Origin: Limnanthes douglasii subsp. nivea | Lineage: Eukaryota; Streptophyta; Magnoliopsida; Brassicales; Limnanthaceae | Length of the DNA stretch: 64,000 nt | Reading direction: 5' to 3' | NCBI GenBank assembly: GCA_036936605.1 | Contig: JAUPFV010000001.1 | Span: 248,370,925-248,434,924, forward strand | Program-made: the position numbers and the translations under genes | The notes under the pieces: model-generated | Told to the model about the DNA's origin: nothing | The model's database searches: none | Seen by the model: only the letters and a program-made list of their open reading frames with translations | In this document: positions 57,437 through 64,000 of the stretch, one piece after another | Layout of the letters: each line of letters opens with the position of its first letter | Numbering within the stretch: the stretch's first letter is position 1

Positions 57437-58857
57437 TCAAACACTGGTGGATTGTAGAAGACACCGCATGCTGACCGGTTGGACTGCCCTAGCGTAGTCC
57501 GATCGAGTGCCCTGCCTTATCACTACCGATGTTTGGGCACTTTGCTGAATTTGTGCCGCCAACTCAGATGCTTCGGTCTCTTCGATCAATATCTGCTTTT
57601 CTATTTGAGCCAGAAGTGCGGAAAACGTGAACGCCTGTTTCTTCGTTACTACTTGCTTCATTGGTCCTGGGAGCAAACCCAAACGGAACGCAGTTAGGGC
57701 CACATTCTCTTCGCAGTGGTCTAGGTCGGTCTTCGCGTCGATGAATCGTCGGGTGTACTCTCTGAGGCTTTCCCCCAATTTCTGCCTACAATTCATAATA
57801 GTGTCTCCGTTGGCTTGGAAACTTTTACTTCCCACAAAATGTTGCCTAAACATTGTCCAAAACATCCCGAAGTTTCAGATACAGCCCTGCGGTAAACGGT
57901 TGTACCACTTAGATACCCAGTCATTGAAGGTCATGGAGAAAGCTCTACTTAGGAGTTTGTCATCGTTGTCGAAACTCAGCATGAAGTTTTTGAAGGCTTC
58001 CAAATGATTATCTGGGTCCTTCTTCCCATCGTACTTTTCTAGCTTAGAAATGTCAAATCGCTTCGGGAGCTGTCCCGCTAGTATCTCGTCGGACAATGAA
58101 GATGCCCTCCAATTGACTCCGAACCCGCACGCTCCTCCTCCAAGTCCTTCCGTCTGAACTCCGTAGAGTCCCTCATCTCCTGGGCTGATAAACTGGCTGC
58201 TGGTTCGTAACCGTGGTTCTGGCTGTTCGACGGTTTCCATGGCACTTGAGGCAGCGCCGCCCGCTCTTCACGGCTGGCGGCGGGCATTTCTTCCTTCTCA
58301 AAGGACACCGGAGTTTGCTTCTCGGTGCTACCCTTCTTGTATTTCGGGGAGTCCGTCCTGGGTTCTCGGAGGCGTCGGGAACGACTCTTTCGTGTGCGTT
58401 GGACTCTTTCCCGTCGCCGATACTCCCTGCCCGATGAATCATCCGAGGTGTAGTCAACCGACATGCCGCGATGATCCTCTGGGTACCGCTGAGTCCTGGC
58501 ATTTTTCCCTTCCTCGGGATGAGGCTCTCGATAATACCTAACAAGTCGGGCTTCGATGCGCGGCCCAATGTTGTGGTTGGCCTCCTCACGGTCCTCCAAG
58601 AGGGGTTCCTTGCCTTTCCCTTCCCGGACCTTTTTCTCGTCCAGTGCCCGCTCTCTTTCAGCGTTTAGTCTGACAATGTCTTCAAGGAGCTGTCTTCGGG
58701 TCATTATTAGGGTCGACCGCTTGTCCCGACCCCGGTCGTGGCGCTCCCGACCAGGCGCTTCCTCGCCCTCTGACACCGAGACGGCTCGGATCACTTTTCT
58801 ACCGACCCTCTCTACCACAGCTTCGTTGTTCATCTCGTAAAGCGTGATTTTCAAAGA
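57437..58857 (-). pseudogene. Gag of element C
   Basis: The minus-strand frame 58,902-58,078 gives a highly charged, Arg/Glu-rich N-terminal part, with likely start at the Met near 58,832. The reading then shifts by one base near 58,110 into the frame 58,240-57,437: LPKRFDISKLEKYDGKKDPD, KWYNRLPQGCI, one in-frame stop near 57,875, then the rest of the retrotransposon gag core (FWTMFRQHFVGSK, SLREYTRRFIDAKTDL, FRLGLLPGPMK). No zinc knuckle is seen. With one frameshift and one stop it is far less decayed than the gag genes of B and D. Confidence 0.9.
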
Positions 58858-58872
58858 AAAAGATTCCTTTTT

Positions 58873-58902
58873 GGTATCACTCGTTCCCACAGACGACACC
58901 AA
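58873..58902 (-). promoter_or_regulatory. Primer-binding region of element C
   Basis: Directly after the 5' LTR on the minus strand the sequence reads TTGGTGTCGTCTGTGGGAAC, like the primer site often found in Tat-type gypsy elements. I do not name the tRNA with confidence. Confidence 0.65.
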
Positions 58903-59174
58903 TGATGAGTCAATAAATGTTTGGTGGAATATTTCGGATCTTGTGCTTGATGTGACTAGAGAGAGAGAGTGTAGAGATAGAGAGAATGGATTAGAATAAT
59001 ATTCAATGTCCCACCTACCAAGTGGGCTGGTTTTAACATTTATGAGGCCCCCTATTAAGTATAATGTTTACAAATAGGTCCTAAAAGATCATAAATACAT
59101 TATCACCCACTCCAAGTATCTTTTATTCACGATTACACCCTCGTTATTTACTCTGGCGAATTCTGCCATTATCA
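58903..59174 (-). repeat. 5' LTR of element C, TATA deleted
   Basis: 272 bases. Relative to the left LTR it lacks 19 bases of the (GA)n tract and a 52-base segment (equivalent of 51,724-51,775) that contains TATAAAAGG. The deletion endpoints share the short repeat AG within agtggg. Confidence 0.95.
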
Positions 59175-59530
59175 CTTGGTACATTAAATTTTGTGAATGT
59201 ATATAATAAATAAATTTATGGCTCATATCCCAACATACTTAACCCACAATCAATTCAAACTACCCATTTTTTCATTGGATTTTCGACACGGGATTCAATA
59301 TATGGACGCTCTAAGTAGAATTCAACCAAGAAATCTATTATAACATGTGCTTTGATTGCTATTCGAGAAGCAAAATCAATACCGTAATCGCATAACTCAA
59401 CAAACTACTTGGTCATCCAACCTGATACATCCAGCTTTTGTAGAATATTCTTAAATAAGAAAGAGGTTCGAACAGTAATAGAGTGTGCTTAAAATTAGGC
59501 TCTAATTTTTCTGGTCGCTACCACAAGGGC
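59175..59530 (-). pseudogene. RNase H of element D, upstream part
   Basis: Minus-strand blocks LALVVATRKIRA, HSITVRTSFLFKNILQK and VELCDYGIDFASRIAIKA match the RNase H of element C, followed by sequence that leads into the insertion point of C. The catalytic region upstream is lost. Confidence 0.8.
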
Positions 59531-59779
59531 TAAGACCAATTTCTTTTAAATACTTTGTTCAGTCCCACATCATTATTATATCTACAGAACATGGTATTCT
59601 TATTTTCCCTTAGAGTTTGAATGGATGGTGGCCTTCGAAAGTGCACAAAATTATTTGAGTTGTCATAAATGGTTGCAAAGCTTTCAATTAGTTCTGCAAA
59701 ATAATCAAGGGAACCCACTAATTTCCTCTAGGTATAAATTGTTAAGAGGCTGGAGAACTACTCTTACCTAATAGCCTTA

Positions 59780-61080
59780 GGTAGATGAGAATTATGTCTG
59801 GAATTCTTCAAACAATAACTAGATGTAGTTTGTTGTTGAGAGGCTGAAGAAGACTCTTACACTGATTGGGCATCTTCAATCTCTTCGTTTCTTCTACTAT
59901 AATTTGTTTCCCAACTTGGGATAATAAACCTCCCCATGTCAATGCTTTTTTCAAGGTAACAATATCAGCTAATTCCCTAACCATGAACCATTGTCTAAAA
60001 GTAGTTATGGCTACTTGTTCGAAGCAGTCTGGCAAACCATTATAGTTTTTACAAAGCGTTTGGTATACTCTTTCAAGGTCTCACCAACAAACTGTCAATA
60101 ATGGATTATTATGTCTTCATTTACTCTAAGCTCTTTGTTCCCCATAAACTGTCTTCAGAAAGTCATCCAAAATATATCAAAGTTCTTGATTGGCCCTTGT
60201 GGAAAGGTTTGAGAAAAAACCTTACATAACAACTTATCATCATCTTCAAAATTTATCATGAAATTATTGAATTGTTCGAGGTGATTATCCATATTTTTTC
60301 TCCCATCAAACTTTTCCATCTTTGAGATATCAAACCGTATGGGTAATTGACCGGATAATATTTTTTCAGATTAGGATAATTGCCTCCAATTATGCCCTAG
60401 GCTGAACTAAAGATATTTATTGGATGTGGGAAATATACCTCGTTCGGATTGGATAACAAGTCGATCACTCGTCAGATGGTCTATGCTATGATCTTTTGAC
60501 CTCTTTACTTTTTCCTAACACTATTTCTTCTTTTCTTTATACTTTCAGTGATTTTTATTACCCGAAGAGTCTTGTTTGCTTGACTTGTAATGTCGATTCG
60601 AACAATTATTTAACCGATATTTTTCATGATGACTCATTTTTTTCTTATGATAATGATCACTGCTTGAAGAAGACGAGAATACTTTAGATTCAGAAGTTGA
60701 ACCTTTACTAGATTTTGAAGAACTGGAACAATCCATGGTTCCATGTTTCTTTTTTGAATCTTGATGAATTTTTTAAATTGTTCCTCTTGCCCATCAATTT
60801 TTTTGATTTTCTGGTTGAACCTTACCCATAAGATCCACCTGAGCTTTCCTTTGAGACCTCAATTCCTAAATTTCAGCTCGTAACTAGTCTCGCTTCTCTC
60901 GCATGATTTTTTTATAGTGTTCATCATTCGTATGTGGTATCTGGAGAGACAGTCTTCGATACAACGCCCTCATTCTTTATGGTATGATTTATTGGTATTA
61001 CAAGATTCATACTTTGCTTGGTTCCAAAGGTGAATTTTTGTATGTTAGGTTTCAGTTTTTTTATCCGGGTACCTCTGTGA
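59780..61080 (-). pseudogene. Gag of element D
   Basis: Minus strand: Ser-rich, basic N-terminal part (60,736-60,545, with SSSSKSSKGS and SSSSSDHYHKKKM) matching that of element B, then gag core blocks NHLEQFNNFMINFEDDDKLL near 60,250, GPIKNFDIFWMTF near 60,180 and the open stretch 60,035-59,808. It joins RNase H near 59,750 because protease and reverse transcriptase are deleted. Confidence 0.78.
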
Positions 61081-61102
61081 GCTCCCACTATGGTCGCTAA
61101 TT

Positions 61103-61540
61103 TGATGTGGACAAATTGTTTCTAGAGGGTTATTTACTAATGTGGTGAAAAGTAATTAATTTTTGGTGGTAAGTAAAAAGATACAAGAGTTGCTTAAGTA
61201 ATTATTTAGAGAATTAGTGTTTGATTTTAAAAAGTTTTATATATGCTAAATTATCCTAATGAGCATAGTGAGCCAAACTGAGCTTATGAGCTGATTTTAC
61301 TTAACCAGATCCAAAATCCAAAACTCTTCAAGCCCATTAATAAATAAAATAAAATAATTACATTTGAATTACATAAAAATAAATATATACCGGATAATTC
61401 ATTTATTCGGAATAAAATAAATAATTCAAAAAGAAAAAGCCAATTTATTTTTTGAAAAAGAAATAACCAATTTTGTTTTCAGAAAAAAGCATTTTTTCAG
61501 AAAAGAAAAAACCAATTTTTTTTTCCGAAAAAAGAAAAAT
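61103..61540 (-). repeat. 5' LTR of element D (outer end unclear)
   Basis: Begins TGATGTGGACAA on the plus strand, next to minus-strand sequence gcgaccatagtgggagc that corresponds to gcgagcacagtgggagt beside the LTR of B. The right end is not determinable because the sequence passes into an A/G-rich tract with recurring aaaaacca.ttt phrases (61,430-61,560) before copia G. Confidence 0.6.
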
Positions 61541-61582
61541 TTAAATTTTTTCTATCAAAAAATAAAAAGAAAAAGAAACTCG

Positions 61583-62500
61583 ATGTCTTCGGAAAATTTT
61601 GAACAACCATCCATTCCACGATTTGATGGTCACTATGATCATTGGAGCATGCTCATGGAGAATTTCTTGAGGTCCAAAGAATATTGGACGGTTGTTGTTT
61701 ATGGAGTAGCAGAACCAACATAAGGTGTTGTGTTGACGGATGTTGAGAAGACAGAGTTGGAAGCGAGAAAGCTAAAATATTTAAAAGCAAAAAATTATCT
61801 TTTTCAGGCAATTTCTCAGCCCATCTTCGAAACTATTCTTAGCAAAGAAACTTCCAAAGATATTTGAGATTTTATGTAGAAAAAATATCAAGGCTCCACT
61901 AGAGTGAAGCGTGCACAACTTCAAGCTTTAAGAAGAGATTTTGAGACTCTACAAATAAAGGATGAAGAATCTGTTACCAGCTACTATGTTAGGACTATGG
62001 AGACCATCAATAAAATACAATTTCATGGTGAGAAGATGGAAGATATTACCATTGTGGAGAAATTAATGCGTTCCCTTGCACCAAAATTTGATTATGTGTG
62101 TGTTCAATTGAAAAATCAAAGGAAATAGATGTATTCTATGTTGATGCACTACAAAGCTCATTGTTGGTCCATGAACAGAAGATGAACCGCAGTTCAACTT
62201 CAGAGGAGCAAGCTTTGAAGGCTTCTACCCATACTAATTTCTCAAACTTTAGAGGAAAAGGTAGATGTACCTGTATAAGTAGAGGATTACATGGCAATAA
62301 AGATGGAAACATATATTTTAAAACCAATACTAATAATTTTTCAGGCAGGGGCAGATGATGAGATTAACATTTTGACAAATCGAAGATAGAGTGTTTTAGA
62401 TGTCATAAATTTGGTCATTATCGTTATGAATTTTATACTGAGCTTCCTAATGACAAAGGAAAGGAAGAGCAATCACAATTTTCCCGAAAATAAAAAAGTA
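61583..62500 (+). pseudogene. Gag of copia element G
   Basis: Starts MSSENFEQPSIPRFDGHYDH and continues WSMLMENFLRSKEYW; then KRAQLQALRRDFETLQIKDE and SYYVRTMETINKIQFHGEKM (61,904-62,128), the gag core of copia elements. At 62,392-62,433 the zinc knuckle reads C-F-R-C-HKFG-H-YRYE-F, with the last cysteine replaced by Phe. Stops at about 61,721, 61,866 and 62,128 and a frame change near 62,110 disable it. Confidence 0.9.
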
Positions 62501-62725
62501 TTAACTTTGTTGATGACTGTTCAAGCTAATCATGAATCTTAGTCTAATGTTTGGTATGTGGATACGGGCTGCAGTAACCACATGTGTGGGAGTAAGTCTT
62601 CATTTTTTAATTAAATGAAAACTTTCATTCTACAGTAAGTTTTGGTGATTGTTCCACTGTGAAGGTTATGGGAAAGGGTAATATTGAGATAGGAACCAAG
62701 AATGGTTTTGTGGAAATAATCTTAA
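62501..62725 (+). pseudogene. Protease of copia element G
   Basis: VWYVDTGCSNHMCGSK at about 62,548-62,595 with the catalytic DTG at 62,561-62,569. Downstream frames are shifted. Confidence 0.85.
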
Positions 62726-64000
62726 ATGTTTTTTTATGTTTCTAACTTGAAAAGTAATTTGTTAAGTGTTGGTCAATTGTTAGAATATGGTTATATAATC
62801 ATTATTCAAAAAGTTGTTTGTGAGATTTATGTTCATACTAGAGGAACTATTGTTGTTGTGCCAATGAGTTCAAACATGTTGTTTCCATTAAAGATTGAAA
62901 GTGTGCAAACTTGTCTAGTCGCTGAAGTAAAAGATCCTTCTTGGTTGTGGCATTTTCGTTATGGCCACTTGAGTTTTGGTGGATTGAAGATCCTCCATCA
63001 TAAAAATACGGTGACAGGTCTTCCTCATATTAGTATTCCAACCCAAGGTTGTGAAGAATATGTTGTTGGCAAACAACATCGTTCTTAATTTACCCCATGG
63101 AAGTCATGGCGAGCAAAAAGAGTTTGGAGCTAATTCATTCTGATATTTATGGCTCGATAACACCTATTTCTAACGGAGGTAAAAGTTACTTAATTACCTT
63201 CACTAATGATTTTACCCGAAAAACTTGGGTTTATTTTTTACATAAAAAATCAGAAGCTTTTTGGGCATTTAAAAGCTTTAAGGCTCGTGTGGAAAATGAA
63301 ATAAGAAAGATCATTAAAACCCTTCGAACAGATCATGGTGAAGAATATTTCTCAATTAAATTTATTTTTTTGTGATATTCATGGCATCCGAAGATAGTTA
63401 ACAACTGCTTATACACGACAACAAAATGGTGTATCAGAGAGGAAAAATAGAACCATTCTCAATATGGTGAGAAGCTTGTAGGCAAAAGGGATAATTCCAA
63501 TTTTTTTGGCATAAGGCAGTAAATTGGAGTATTCATATCTTGAACATAAGCCCTACATATGTTCAAAATATGACACCAGAAGAGGCTTGGAGTGGAAGGA
63601 AACCAACTGTAGATCATTGTAGAATTTTTGGTTGCATTGCTTATGCGCGTATCCCATATGAGAAAAAGAATAAACTTGATAAAGGAGAAAATGTGTTTTT
63701 CTTGGTGTTAGTGAAACATCTAAAGCGTATAAGTTATTTAATCCGTTAACTCATAAAATTGTGACAAACCGAAATGTTGTATTTGATTAAGAAAACACTC
63801 AGGATTAAAATGAGAAAGAAACTACTCAAGTTCTTTTCTTTGACAACGATTCTGAAAACGAACCAACTCCAATAACTTTTATGCCTGAAAATTCATCAGA
63901 AGCAACTCCATCAGCTGCTAAAATTTTGCCAATAGTAGTCGAAACTAATGATAAAGCAATAGAAGCTAATGATGTAGCAACTCAATCTCTTCCTCGTATT
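62726..64000 (+). pseudogene. Pre-integrase and integrase of copia element G
   Basis: The open stretch 62,726-63,088 holds SNLKSNLLSVGQLLEYGY (protease end) and WLWHFRYGHLSFGGLKIL...GCEEYVVGKQ, the HHCC zinc region in which the CXXC has lost a cysteine. The open stretch 63,097-63,375 has SLELIHSDIYGSITP (first catalytic Asp) and KTLRTDHGEEYFS (second). Near 63,435 SERKNRTILNMV gives the catalytic Glu in another frame. From 63,700 the typical VFLGVSETSKAYKLFNP block and an acidic linker continue to the window edge. Confidence 0.9.

Larger units (their letters stand above)
51585..59174 (-). mobile_element. Tat-type gypsy element C, young, non-autonomous
   Basis: Complete from LTR to LTR (51,585-51,927 and 58,903-59,174), ends TGATGA...TTATCA, flanked by the 5-base duplication cttgg (51,580-51,584 and 59,175-59,179). 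gag, a short protease remnant, reverse transcriptase and half of RNase H are on the minus strand; an extra ORF is on the plus strand; six 93-base repeats lie between them. Integrase, most of protease and the RNase H end are missing. The LTRs differ by about four substitutions that I can count, plus two indels. It is visibly GC-richer than everything around it, consistent with recent arrival. Confidence 0.95.
49050..61540 (-). mobile_element. Tat-type gypsy element D, split by element C
   Basis: Left part 49,050-51,584 and right part 59,175 to about 61,540 join into one minus-strand element once C (51,585-59,174) and one copy of the 5-base duplication are removed. Order on the minus strand: LTR (61,103 onward), gag, then directly RNase H (protease and reverse transcriptase deleted), integrase, tandem repeats, and on the plus strand the last part of the extra ORF. 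The left LTR and most of the extra ORF are gone. Sequence and repeats are close to element B. Confidence 0.85.
61583..64000 (+). mobile_element. Copia-type element G, 5' truncated, runs off the window
   Basis: gag, protease and integrase of a Ty1/copia element in the usual order, starting at the gag ATG 61,583. No LTR or TGGTATCAGAGC primer site is found between element D's LTR and this ATG. Reverse transcriptase would lie beyond 64,000. It is less decayed than A, E or F, with long open stretches. Confidence 0.92.

Noticed and set aside
58213..58840. Overlapping plus-strand frames of 65-100 codons
   Set aside because: Antisense shadows of the Arg/Glu-rich gag of element C.

Overview
This window is a piece of a transposon-packed nuclear genome of a flowering plant, most likely a eudicot. 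It is strongly AT-rich, contains only plant LTR-retrotransposon lineages (Ty1/copia, and Ty3/gypsy of the Tat type), tRNA-derived SINEs, and Mutator-like and hAT DNA elements, and carries spliced fragments of plant nuclear genes. I find no intact host gene, no rRNA or tRNA gene and no CRISPR array. Nearly every open frame is a decayed transposon domain or chance. Species cannot be told from the sequence.

Layout. 0.3-6.8 kb: decayed copia element A (+) with both LTRs. 6.8-12 kb: mostly anonymous AT-rich DNA with a fold-back, a tandem duplication and a purine-rich minisatellite. 12.0-12.9 kb: a myosin XI DIL-domain gene fragment, part of it duplicated as an inverted repeat. 13.1-15.35 kb: 5' half of copia element I, same family as A. 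16.2-18.4 kb: a small two-LTR element (J) lying between two direct copies of an unrelated 0.2 kb sequence. 19.2-19.5 kb: SINE copy. 19.9-20.7 and 27.1-29.25 kb: unrecognised decayed coding regions (-). 21.5-22.6 kb: gypsy pol remnant H (+). 23.6-24.2 kb: unrecognised possibly spliced frame (-). 26.3-26.6 kb: 59-bp minisatellite.

29.3-36.6 kb: Tat-type gypsy element B (gag-pol on -, extra ORF on +). 36.7-40.2 kb: copia E (-) carrying a 727-bp hAT insertion. 40.3-44.8 kb: copia F (+), whose 3' LTR was hit by a SINE (22-bp target duplication) and bordered by an 1,871-bp Mutator-like element (201-bp terminal repeats, 10-bp target duplication). 47.3-47.9 kb: pseudogene of the RNA polymerase III subunit RPC3/RPC82 (-). 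49.05-61.5 kb: Tat element D (-), split in its RNase H region by a much younger, GC-richer Tat element C (51,585-59,174; TSD cttgg). 61.58-64.0 kb: copia G gag-pol (+), running off the window.

The most interesting system is the recurring design of B, C and D: gag-pol on one strand, a second unrelated ORF (gypsy-type transposon domain, coiled coil, acidic tail) on the other strand, the two modules converging on element-specific tandem repeats. In C the extra ORF has its own TATA box, while the LTR that should drive gag-pol has lost its TATA in a 52-bp deletion; C also lacks integrase and most of protease, so it could only have moved with help in trans. Additional antisense ORFs and tandem repeats are known in the Tat lineage; the promoter arrangement is what I would look at again.
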